A stretch of 64,000 bases of DNA, taken from positions 1 to 64,000 of the forward strand of contig NZ_JANUGW010000029.1 in the NCBI RefSeq assembly GCF_024753285.1. Reading direction: 5' to 3'. The stretch is from Massilia pinisoli. GTDB lineage: Bacteria; Pseudomonadota; Gammaproteobacteria; Burkholderiales; Burkholderiaceae_D. The translations under genes and the position numbers were made by a program. Shown here piece after piece: positions 1 to 9,056 of this stretch; position 1 is the stretch's first letter, and every line of letters begins with the position of its first letter. The notes under the pieces are model-generated. The model saw only the letters and a program-made list of their open reading frames with translations. It was not told the DNA's origin and searched no databases.

Positions 1-214
1 GCGCACCGACGCCGGCGTCGGCGGGACATTTCGTCAGCGCATTTATGCTGTGGTGCAAAATCGACGCCGCCGCATGTTGTTGTTTTGCGACCGCTCCCTC
101 GTCCCATCCGACCGCTTTTCTCCTGCGGAAACGTATCCAGTCGTGCCGCCCCCGCCTTCCGATTTGGTGTACGATGCATCCTCTTTTCGTTTAGATAACA
201 TTATCGACTGCGCT

Positions 215-1048
215 ATGCTTTTTCCCGGCAGGTCCGCCCAATCCTCCAGTTCGTTCGACTGGTCCACTTCCCGGCTCGGCGATCCGCAGCAGTGGCCACC
301 GGCGCTCCGGCTGGCCGCCGACTTCATGTTCAACACCCCGCTGCCGCTGCTGCTCGTGTGGGGACGCGACATGACGGTCCTGTTCAACGATGCGTACGGC
401 GCGCTGGCCGGCCCCGCGTACGGACGGGTTCCGGGCGGGAACGTGCCCCCGGTGATGCCGCCGCCGCTGGCGGTCGGGGGCACCGAACTGGAGCGGGCGT
501 GGGACGGCGAAGCCACCTGCGCGGCCGATCGCGACCTCGCGTTCGCGGGCAGCGTGGGCGGCGGCCGCTACGACGTGCACTTCACGCCCGTACGCGCGGA
601 CGACGGCAACGTGGCCGGTGTGCTGTGCGCTCTGGCGCCCGCCCCGGCCCCGGCGGAAACGGATCTGGACGAAGCGGGCGGCCCCATGCGCATCCTCGTC
701 GTCGAGGACAACGTCGATTCGCAATACCTCGTGTGCGAGATGCTGCGCGCCTTCGGCCACGAGGCGGACGGCGTCGGCCATCCCCACGACGCGCTGGCGC
801 GGCTGGCGGCCGGCCGCTACGACGTGTTGTTCACGGACGTCAGCCTGCCCGGCATGTCCGGCGTGGAACTGGCGCGCCAGGCCGTCGCGCAGGCACCCGA
901 CATGCGCGTCATCTTCGCGTCGGGCTACGGCGACACGCTGCTGCGCCACGTCGAATTCCCCTACCTGTCGCTGCAGAAGCCCTACGAGCTCGACCAGCTC
1001 CAGCAGGCCCTCGACAAGGTGGCGCACCCGCTGCCGGCGCGCACCTGA
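215..1048 (+). CDS. PAS-like sensor head fused to a response regulator receiver, no kinase
   Basis: A 277-residue protein. The ATG at 215 is preferred because the encoded start MLFPG followed by FDW..LG....WP is the usual opening of PAS-type hybrid kinases; upstream in-frame codons to 50 look non-coding. Residues 12-140 resemble the PAS sensor head (LLLVWG, FNDAY). Residues 158-275 are a receiver domain with acidic pocket EDN, phosphoacceptor D208 in FTDVSLPGMSG, and conserved K255 in LQKPY. The DHp and ATPase domains normally lying between these two parts are absent, joined instead by a short Ala/Pro linker. It probably acts as a phosphorylated switch served by another kinase, perhaps the hybrid kinase directly downstream. 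The role is inferred. Confidence 0.8.
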   Translation: MLFPGRSAQSSSSFDWSTSRLGDPQQWPPALRLAADFMFNTPLPLLLVWGRDMTVLFNDAYGALAGPAYGRVPGGNVPPVMPPPLAVGGTELERAWDGEATCAADRDLAFAGSVGGGRYDVHFTPVRADDGNVAGVLCALAPAPAPAETDLDEAGGPMRILVVEDNVDSQYLVCEMLRAFGHEADGVGHPHDALARLAAGRYDVLFTDVSLPGMSGVELARQAVAQAPDMRVIFASGYGDTLLRHVEFPYLSLQKPYELDQLQQALDKVAHPLPART

Positions 1049-1278
1049 CCGATGCGGCAAAGGTGTGCAACGCCAGGCCCGGGCTGGGCTAGAATCGATG
1101 TACGGCTCGTGACGCGCCGTGGACCGACATGCCCGCACGTTCCGCGCGGCCCGACGGTCCTGCGCGCAGAGGCCGGACCAATGATCGAATTCGAGCCCAC
1201 CGGCAACGCATCCCGCCCTTCCGAGCCAGGCGCGCTCGGCCTGGCGCCGTCCTCGGTGATCTCGCTGGGAGGCGTACG

Positions 1279-4200
1279 GTGAACGACGAGCGCGACGAGT
1301 TGCGGCAGCCTCCGGCGCAGCCCACTGCCGCCGCGCCCGCTGTTGCCTCCGATCCGGCCACGGCCGCGCGCGAACTGCAGGAAGCGCGCGCCGCGCTTGG
1401 CCTGGCCAATGCGCGCATGGAAAACATGCTCGAGAGCCTGACCGACGGCTTCTGCGCCGTCGATCATCATTGGCGCATCATGTTCATCAACGGGCGCGCG
1501 CTGGAAATGCTCGCGCCGCTGCAAAAGACCCGCCCCAGCCTCATCGGCCACGACCTGTGGGCCACGTTCCCCGAGCTGCGCGGCAGCATGCTGGAAACCG
1601 TGTACCGGCGCGCGATGGTCAGCCGCGAGACGGCGATCCAGGAATTCTTCTGGCCCGCGCTGAAGCGCTGGTTCGAAGTGCGCGCCCATCCGTCGCCGGA
1701 CGGCCTCACCTTGTACTTCCAGGACATCGACCGGCGCAAGGCCGATCAGCAGGCCCTGCAGCAAGGCAACAGCCGCCTGCAGGTGGCACTGGCCGCGGGC
1801 CGCCTGGGCGACTGGCGCTGGGACGCCAGCACCGACCGCGTGATGCTGGGTGAACGGGCGGCCGCCATCTTCGGCCTGCCCGCCGAGCAGCCGCTCGCGT
1901 GGAGCGAACTGCGCGCCCGCCTCGACCCCGGCGACCGCGAAAGCGTGCGCCGCGCCGTGCTGCAGGCGTTTGCCGGCCACAGCGACCTCGAACTCGAATG
2001 CCGCCTGCCGGGCCCGAACGGTGAACCGCGCTGGGTGGCGCTCGTCGGCCGCGCCGATTACGCCGACCCCGTGCGGCGCGACGGCGTCCTGGGCATGACG
2101 GGCGTCGTGCAGGACATCACCGCGCGCCGCAGCGCCGCCGACGCCTTGCGCCAGAGCGAGGAAGTGCTGCGTGCCCTCGCCAACACGATCCCGCAGCTGG
2201 CCTGGATGGCCCAGTCCGACGGCGCCATCGTCTGGTTCAACGAACGCTGGTTCGAATACACCGGCACGACACCGGACCAGGTCGTCGGCTGGGGCTGGCA
2301 AACGACCGTGGAACCCAGCGTGCTGCCGGCCGTGCTGGAACGCTGGAATACCAGCATCAAGACCGGCAACCCGTGCGAGATGGAATACCCGATCCGCAGC
2401 GGCGACGGCACGTACCGCTGGTTCCTGACGCGCGTGAATCCCGTGCGCGACCGCCACGGCAAGGTGTTGCGCTGGTTCGGGACGAACACGGACGTGGACG
2501 AGGTCAAGCGCGCCGAGCAGGCGCTGCGCGACGAATCGCACGTGCTCGAACTGCTCAACAGCACGGGCAGCGCGCTCACGTCCACGCGCGACCTGCGCTC
2601 GCTGCTGCAGGTCGCCACGGACGCCGCCACCGGCATCGCCGGGGCGCGCCAGGGCGCGTTCCTGTACCTGGGCCGCGACGACGGCATCGACGGCGACGGC
2701 AAGGGCGGCAGCCTGTTCACCTTGTACACCGTGTCGGGCGGCAGCCCGGCCGGCATCGAGGCGTTCGGCGCGGCGGGCCCCAGCGGACTGTTCGGGCCGG
2801 GCCTGGCCGACCGCCCCGCCGGCCTCTTGCGCTCGGACGACGTAACGCACGACCCGCGCTTCCGCGAGGCGAAGCCGTTCGGCCTGCCCGCCAGCCACCC
2901 GGCCGTGCGCAGCTATCTGGCCGTCCCCGTGGTCGCCCACTCCGGCGAATTGCTGGGCACGATGTTCTTCGGCCACCCGGAACCGGGCGTGTTCGGCGAA
3001 CGCACGGAGCGCATCGTGAGCGGCATCGCTGCGCAAGCCGCCGTCGCCATCGACAACGTGCGGCTGTACGAAGCGGCGCAGCGATCGGCCGAGGAACGCA
3101 AGATCCTGCTGGAGAGCGAACGCCAGGCGCGCGCCGAGGCCGAGCGCACGAGCCAGATGAAGGACGAATTCCTCGCCACCTTGTCGCACGAGCTGCGCAC
3201 CCCGCTGTCGGCGATCCTCGGCTGGGCGCAGGTGCTCCGCCGCGGCAGCCGCGACCAGAACGACCTGCAGAAAGGCCTGCAGACGATCGAACGCAATGCC
3301 CGCGCGCAGGCCCAGTTGATCGAAGACCTGCTCGACATGAGCCGCATCACGTCCGGCAAGGTGTTGCTCGACATGCAGTCGGTGGCACCGGCCGGCTTCA
3401 TCGACGCCGCCATCGAGACCGTCCGCCCCGCCGCCGACGCGAAGAACATCCGCATCGAGAAGCATTACGCCGCCGACCCCGGCCTCGTCGCCGGCGATCC
3501 GGCCCGGCTGCAACAGGTCGTGTGGAATCTGCTGTCGAACGCGATCAAGTTCACGCCGCGCGACGGCCTCGTCAGCATCGACCTGGACCGCAACGACACG
3601 AGCGTCGTCATCACCGTGCGCGATAACGGCGCCGGCATCCGGCCGGAATTCATCACCCACGTATTCGAACGCTTCCGCCAGGCCGACGCGTCGATGACGC
3701 GGCGCCACGGCGGCCTCGGCCTGGGTCTCGCGATCGTGAAGCACCTGATCGAGCAGCACGGCGGCACGGTGCGCGCGGAAAGCGCCGGCGAAGGCAATGG
3801 CGCCACGTTCACGATCGAATTGCCGCTCGCGAAGCAGCAGCCGGGGCCGTCCGCGCGCAACGCCCGCAGCGCCATGATCCTGCCGACGCCGGCCACGCCG
3901 GAAATGACGGTGCTCGACCTGTCCGGCGTCAACGTGCTCGTCGTCGACGACGACCGCGATGCGCGCGAACTGATCAAGCGCATCCTGAGCGATTGCGGCG
4001 CGTCCGTGCGCATGGCCGCGAGCGCCCGCGACGCGTTCGCGCTGTTCAAGGAGCGCGCGCCCGACCTCCTGATCAGCGACCTGGGCATGCCGGAAGTGGA
4101 CGGGTTCGAGCTGCTCGACTGGGTGCGCCACCTGGGGCGCGAGCAAGGCAGCCACGTGCCGGCCATCGCCTTGACGGCGTTCGCCCGCTCGGAAGACCGG

Positions 4201-4353
4201 TTGAGTGCGCTGGAAGCTGGGTTCTCCGCGCATATTTCCAAACCGGTCGAGCCGAGTGAACTAATTGCAACAGTTGCATCGGTCGTCGGCCCGTCCGGCC
4301 CCCTCGCGAATCGTGCTGCCGCATCCGCTGCGGGCAGAAATGGCGTACGCTAG
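1279..4353 (+). CDS. hybrid sensor histidine kinase (PAS-PAS-PAS-GAF-HisKA-HATPase-REC)
   Basis: A 1024-residue cytoplasmic hybrid kinase without obvious membrane segments. The GTG start at 1279 is chosen because a GGGAGG Shine-Dalgarno lies just upstream and the earlier open frame has non-protein composition. Domain order: three PAS modules (about 45-140, 155-260, 285-405), a GAF domain (about 420-590), HisKA with phospho-His 637 in SHELRTPLSAILGW, a HATPase with N and G boxes (NAIKF, GLGLGLAIVKHL), and a C-terminal receiver with D934 in ISDLGMPEVDGFELL and a KPVEP lysine loop. The receiver lacks an output domain, so signal likely passes by phosphorelay. The ligand is not deducible. It follows the PAS-receiver gene and precedes a diguanylate cyclase, suggesting a local signalling set. 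Confidence 0.9.
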   Translation: MNDERDELRQPPAQPTAAAPAVASDPATAARELQEARAALGLANARMENMLESLTDGFCAVDHHWRIMFINGRALEMLAPLQKTRPSLIGHDLWATFPELRGSMLETVYRRAMVSRETAIQEFFWPALKRWFEVRAHPSPDGLTLYFQDIDRRKADQQALQQGNSRLQVALAAGRLGDWRWDASTDRVMLGERAAAIFGLPAEQPLAWSELRARLDPGDRESVRRAVLQAFAGHSDLELECRLPGPNGEPRWVALVGRADYADPVRRDGVLGMTGVVQDITARRSAADALRQSEEVLRALANTIPQLAWMAQSDGAIVWFNERWFEYTGTTPDQVVGWGWQTTVEPSVLPAVLERWNTSIKTGNPCEMEYPIRSGDGTYRWFLTRVNPVRDRHGKVLRWFGTNTDVDEVKRAEQALRDESHVLELLNSTGSALTSTRDLRSLLQVATDAATGIAGARQGAFLYLGRDDGIDGDGKGGSLFTLYTVSGGSPAGIEAFGAAGPSGLFGPGLADRPAGLLRSDDVTHDPRFREAKPFGLPASHPAVRSYLAVPVVAHSGELLGTMFFGHPEPGVFGERTERIVSGIAAQAAVAIDNVRLYEAAQRSAEERKILLESERQARAEAERTSQMKDEFLATLSHELRTPLSAILGWAQVLRRGSRDQNDLQKGLQTIERNARAQAQLIEDLLDMSRITSGKVLLDMQSVAPAGFIDAAIETVRPAADAKNIRIEKHYAADPGLVAGDPARLQQVVWNLLSNAIKFTPRDGLVSIDLDRNDTSVVITVRDNGAGIRPEFITHVFERFRQADASMTRRHGGLGLGLAIVKHLIEQHGGTVRAESAGEGNGATFTIELPLAKQQPGPSARNARSAMILPTPATPEMTVLDLSGVNVLVVDDDRDARELIKRILSDCGASVRMAASARDAFALFKERAPDLLISDLGMPEVDGFELLDWVRHLGREQGSHVPAIALTAFARSEDRLSALEAGFSAHISKPVEPSELIATVASVVGPSGPLANRAAASAAGRNGVR

Positions 4354-4508
4354 CGTCATGGAAAATAGTGAATAATGTTCCTACCCACGCACGCGGCGCT
4401 GTCCTACAAGAAATTCTTTGGGGTTTTGCTAGACTTAGGAATGTTGCGCTAGAGTCGGTTTAACGTTGAGAAATCAGCGGTGCCGGCCTTGATTTGATGA
4501 GATTACGC

Positions 4509-5534
4509 ATGCCCAGCCGACAAGACATCCTGAACGCGAAGATCCTGGTCGTAGACGATTCCCCCGACAATATCGAGTTGATGGAAGAGATATTGCGCGA
4601 GGAAGGCTACACCGACGGCAGTTCGACGATGCTGCCGGAACAAGTATGCCCGCTGCATCGCGAACACAACTACGACCTGATCCTGCTCGACCTGCAAATG
4701 CCCGGCCTGAACGGGTTCCAGGTCATGAAGGGCCTGAAGGAAATCGAACAGGGCGGCTACCTGCCCGTGCTCGCCCTGACGGCGCAGCCTAGCTTCAAGA
4801 TCGCCGCGCTGGAAGCGGGCGCCCGCGACTTCATCAGCAAGCCGTTCGACTTGCTGGAGGTGCACAAGCGCATCCACAACATGCTGGAAGTGCGCCTGCT
4901 GTACAAGGAGCTGGCGCAGTACAGCCGCGCCCAGCAGGAACTGGCGCTGCACGACGCTCTCACCGGCCTGCCGAACCGCCGCCTGCTGGAAGACCGTATC
5001 GAGACGGCGCTGCAGCACGCCAACCGCAACCACCACAAGGCCGCGGTGATGTACCTCGACCTGGACGGCTTCAAGGCCATCAACGACACGTACGGCCACG
5101 CCTACGGCGACGAGATCCTCAAAATGGTGTCGCAACGCCTGCTGTCGAATTCGCGCAAGGAAGACACGGTGGCGCGCCTCGGCGGCGACGAGTTCATCGT
5201 CCTGCTGGCCGACGTGCACAGCCTGGCCGATGCGCAAGGGCCGGCCGCCAAGCTCGTCGAAGCGTTGTCCGAGCCGTTCTTCATCAACGACCTCACCCTG
5301 CAGCTGTCGACGAGCATCGGCATCAGCCTGTATCCGGACGATGCGGAGAATGTCGTCGACCTGATCAGCATCGCCGACTACGCGCTGTACGAAGCCAAGC
5401 GCGCCGGCAAGAACCGCTATTGCGCCAATGGCAGCGCCGCGCGCCAGGCCGCGCTGGCCGTCAAGCCGACCATCGCGCCACCGGCGCCCGCGCCGGCCGT
5501 CGTGCCGTCGCCGGAACTGGCGCAGCATCGCTGA
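4509..5534 (+). CDS. response regulator diguanylate cyclase (REC-GGDEF)
   Basis: A 341-residue protein predicted to make cyclic di-GMP from two GTP when phosphorylated. Receiver domain at 10-130 with DD pair and phosphoacceptor D61 in LLLDLQMPGLNG, K in ISKPFD. GGDEF domain at about 150-310 with intact catalytic motif at residues 225-229 (RLGGDEFIVLL) and the DALTGLPNRR entry. The last 35 residues are Ala/Pro-rich and probably disordered. Starts at 4497 or TTG 4494 are also possible; none has a clear Shine-Dalgarno. No RxxD inhibitory site was noted five residues before GGDEF. It is followed by a good intrinsic terminator, so it ends its transcript. Confidence 0.9.
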   Translation: MPSRQDILNAKILVVDDSPDNIELMEEILREEGYTDGSSTMLPEQVCPLHREHNYDLILLDLQMPGLNGFQVMKGLKEIEQGGYLPVLALTAQPSFKIAALEAGARDFISKPFDLLEVHKRIHNMLEVRLLYKELAQYSRAQQELALHDALTGLPNRRLLEDRIETALQHANRNHHKAAVMYLDLDGFKAINDTYGHAYGDEILKMVSQRLLSNSRKEDTVARLGGDEFIVLLADVHSLADAQGPAAKLVEALSEPFFINDLTLQLSTSIGISLYPDDAENVVDLISIADYALYEAKRAGKNRYCANGSAARQAALAVKPTIAPPAPAPAVVPSPELAQHR

Positions 5535-5558
5535 CGGCGCCGCTCCCGCTCGCGAACA

Positions 5559-5581
5559 GGGCTGCCTCGGCAGCCCTTTTT
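5559..5581 (+). terminator. rho-independent terminator after the REC-GGDEF gene
   Basis: A perfect GC-rich stem GGGCTGC / GCAGCCC with a four-base loop is followed directly by TTTTT. It lies 25 bases after the diguanylate cyclase stop codon and before the TonB receptor leader. Confidence 0.85.
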
Positions 5582-5942
5582 CATGCTTTTAACGTTGTTG
5601 CCTGTTGGGTATTAGCAACGCATTTTTGTTGCTGAAAACATACGGCATGTACCGGCCGGTGCCCGACCGGGCGCCGTACGTACGCCGGCGCGGCCGCCTT
5701 GCCCTCACACCCCGACTGTTACACGGTTAGACCGAACCGACCACTATGCACGAGCGCGCCATGACATGGCAAATATCATTTATGTAACTAATTTATCTGT
5801 TTTTCAAATAAATCGGCGGTAATCTTTCCCAAATCCTTTTGCTGTTAGGATGCATATTCTTTGCTAAATCACAAAGAAACAAAAACGAGAGAGTTTCGAT
5901 TATTGCAACGTCGACTGACATCCAGCTCCAACAAAGGAAGAG
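5582..5942. other. intergenic region upstream of TonB receptor, no gene recognised
   Basis: About 360 bases, notably AT-rich from 5760 onward. No convincing ORF, RNA or Fur-type operator was recognised. It must hold the promoter of the TonB-dependent receptor, whose Shine-Dalgarno (AAAGGAAG) lies at its end. Confidence 0.4.
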
Positions 5943-8258
5943 ATGCGTAACATGCCCGTACGTCCCAACAGACTGTTTGCCCGCACCCTGCTCGCCGCCG
6001 CGGTGACGAGCGCTTTCCCCCTGTACGCCCTGGCCGACGAGCCGGACCAGGCGACGGCACAGGAATCCACGGCCAAGCCGGCCCAGCAGCTGGAAACGGT
6101 GATCGTGACCGCCCAGCGCCGCGCCGAGAACCTCAAGGACGTGCCGATGTCGGTCACCGCGATCAAGGGCGACAAGCTCGACGTGCTGACGTCCGGCGGC
6201 GCCGACATCCGCTTCCTGGCCGGCCGCTCGCCGTCGCTGAACGTCGAGTCCGACTACGGCCGCTCGTTCCCGCGCTTCTACATCCGCGGCCAGGGCAATA
6301 CCGACTTCGACCTGAACGCGTCGCAGCCGGTAGGCCTCGTCGTCGACGACATCGTGCAGGAAAGCCCCATGCTGAAGGGTTTCCCCGTGTTCGACGTGGA
6401 CCAGGTCGAAGTGCTGCGCGGCCCGCAGGGCACGCTGTTCGGCCGTAACTCCCCGGCCGGCGTGATCAAGTTCGACTCCGCGAAACCTGTATTCAAGACG
6501 GAAGGCTATGCCGTCCTCGGCGCCGGCAACTACGGCACCGTGAACGCGGAAGGCGCGTACAACATGCCGCTGTCGGACACGATGGCCCTGCGCGTCTCCC
6601 TGCAGTCGCAGCACCGCAACGACCGCGTACACAACCCGCAGCCGAACGCGTACACGAAGGACTTCGAAGGCTACGACGACAACGCCGCCCGCGTGCAACT
6701 GCTGGTCAAGCCGACGCGCGACTTCTCGGCCCTCTTCAACGTGCATGCGCGCGACATGAAGGGCAATGCGACGTTGTTCCGCGCCAACATCATCAAGAAG
6801 GGCACGAACGACCTCGTCGACGGCTTCGACTACGGCAGCTACCCGACCGACGGCGGCAACAACCAGACCTTGCGCACGAGCGGCGCCAACCTGCGCCTGC
6901 GCTGGGACCTGGACGGCATGACCCTGCACTCGATCACGGGTTACGAGCACGCCTATTTCTACAGCCGCGGCGACGTCGACGGCGGCGTGGGCGCCGTGTA
7001 TGCGCCGCCGATGGGCCCGAACTATCCGGGCCAGCCGGCATTCATCCCCTTCACGGTCGAGACGGCCGACCTGCTGCCGGAACACCACCAATATACGCAG
7101 GAAGTCCGCCTCGAATCGAACACGAAGGATCCGCTGCAGTGGATGGCCGGCGTGTTCTACTTCGACGAGCACATCCGCATCGATTCCATCAGCTTCAACA
7201 CGCTGGCTCCGGGCAATCCGCAGAACGCCGCCTACGCGACGCAGACCCAGGATGCCAAGTCGTCGGCCGTGTTCGGCACGTTGACCTACAAGCTGTCCGA
7301 CCAGCTGAAGGTCCGCGGTGGCCTGCGCTACACGAGCGACAAGAAGGACTTCGTGGCCCAGCGCTTCGAACCGCCGCAGACGAGCGGCCCGCTGCCGCTG
7401 CACAGCGATTCGCACAACATCAGCTGGGACGGTTCCGCCACCTATGCGCTGGACGCCGACACGAATTTGTTCGCACGCGTCGCCACCGGCTACCGCGCAC
7501 CGTCGATGCAGGGCCGCCTGAACGGCTTGGCCGACAAGCCGTCGATGGCCGGCGCCGAGAAAGCGCTGTCGTATGAAGCGGGCATCAAGGCCGACTTGCT
7601 GGATCGCCGCGCGCGCGTGTCCGCGACCGCGTTCCAGTACCGAGTGAAGGACAAGCAGCTGACGGCCGGCAGCGGCACGATCAACATGAACCAGCTGATC
7701 AACGCGGACAAGGTCACGGGCCAGGGCGTGGAACTGGACATGCAGGCGATCCTGTCGGACGACTGGCGCGCGAGCCTCGGTGCCAGCTACAACGACACCG
7801 AGATCAAGGACGCGAACCTGTTCGTGCAGACCTGCGGCAACCAGCCCAACACGAACGGCGTGAACGGCTGCACCCCGACCGGCACGCCGGGCCCGTTCCC
7901 GTACACGCAGAAGCTGAACGGCCTGCCGCTGCCGCGTTCGCCGAAATGGCAGACCAACTTCACGCTGCGCTATTCGCACGCGCTGGCCGACGGCGAGCTG
8001 TACGCGCTCACGGACTGGTCATACCGCACCGAGTACAACATGTTCCTGTACGAAGCGAAGGAATACCGTGCGAAGGCCCTGCTGGAAGGCGGGCTGCGCG
8101 TCGGCTACAAGTGGGACAACGGCAAGTATGAAGTCGCCGCGTTCGCCCGCAACATCACCAACCGCATCCAGGTGGTGGCCGCGATCGACTTCGACAACCT
8201 GACCGGCATCGTCAACGAACCGCGCAACATCGGCGCGCAGTTCCGTGTGAACTTCTAA
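5943..8258 (+). CDS. TonB-dependent outer membrane receptor
   Basis: A 771-residue outer membrane receptor for energised uptake of a siderophore or other large ligand. Signal peptide of about 29 residues (hydrophobic core then ALA before DEP). The TonB-box-like VIVTAQRR is at about 48-55, followed by the plug domain (DVPMSVTAI; VEVLRGPQGTLFGRNSPAGVI) and a beta-barrel ending in the typical C-terminal aromatic residue (RVNF). The start ATG has AAAGGAAGAG just upstream. The family style is that of sphingomonad/xanthomonad TonB receptors; the substrate cannot be named. The gene stands alone, with neither transporter nor FecI/FecR genes adjacent. Confidence 0.92.
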   Translation: MRNMPVRPNRLFARTLLAAAVTSAFPLYALADEPDQATAQESTAKPAQQLETVIVTAQRRAENLKDVPMSVTAIKGDKLDVLTSGGADIRFLAGRSPSLNVESDYGRSFPRFYIRGQGNTDFDLNASQPVGLVVDDIVQESPMLKGFPVFDVDQVEVLRGPQGTLFGRNSPAGVIKFDSAKPVFKTEGYAVLGAGNYGTVNAEGAYNMPLSDTMALRVSLQSQHRNDRVHNPQPNAYTKDFEGYDDNAARVQLLVKPTRDFSALFNVHARDMKGNATLFRANIIKKGTNDLVDGFDYGSYPTDGGNNQTLRTSGANLRLRWDLDGMTLHSITGYEHAYFYSRGDVDGGVGAVYAPPMGPNYPGQPAFIPFTVETADLLPEHHQYTQEVRLESNTKDPLQWMAGVFYFDEHIRIDSISFNTLAPGNPQNAAYATQTQDAKSSAVFGTLTYKLSDQLKVRGGLRYTSDKKDFVAQRFEPPQTSGPLPLHSDSHNISWDGSATYALDADTNLFARVATGYRAPSMQGRLNGLADKPSMAGAEKALSYEAGIKADLLDRRARVSATAFQYRVKDKQLTAGSGTINMNQLINADKVTGQGVELDMQAILSDDWRASLGASYNDTEIKDANLFVQTCGNQPNTNGVNGCTPTGTPGPFPYTQKLNGLPLPRSPKWQTNFTLRYSHALADGELYALTDWSYRTEYNMFLYEAKEYRAKALLEGGLRVGYKWDNGKYEVAAFARNITNRIQVVAAIDFDNLTGIVNEPRNIGAQFRVNF

Positions 8259-8283
8259 ACCCGTTCACCGCGCACGAAGCACC

Positions 8284-8319
8284 GCGGGCCCGCGCCGGAG
8301 CATATCCGGACGGGCCCGC
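8284..8319. terminator. bipartite GC-rich stem-loop between convergent genes
   Basis: A 9-bp perfect outer stem (8284-8292 with 8311-8319) encloses a second 5-bp stem CCGGA/TCCGG with a five-base loop. There is no T-tract on either side. Its place just after the TonB receptor stop and before a convergent gene's stop suggests termination or 3'-end stabilisation. Confidence 0.45.
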
Positions 8320-8373
8320 AGCCGTTAACGTGTCGTTGCGGGCGCCTCGCCCGGCAATGCTTCCCGCGCGGGA

Positions 8374-8952
<579 letters not shown>

Positions 8953-9056
8953 CTATCATGACGAATTGCAACAGTTTTTATTAACTTATTTTGCAAAGCG
9001 GCATGCTCTGTTATTCTGAAGAGCTTGTAAATCGTGTACCGACCCGTACGAACGCC

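Noticed and set aside
1181-1282. Short frame overlapping the GTG of the hybrid kinase
   Set aside because: Its end overlaps the start as GTGA, which hints at coupling, but it has no ribosome site and no recognisable protein character.
982-4233. Very long open frame antisense to the hybrid kinase (similar at 5793-7979, 18521-21436 and 52618-56580)
   Set aside because: GC-rich shadow frames with Arg/Ala/His-heavy composition and no motifs, opposite well-supported genes.
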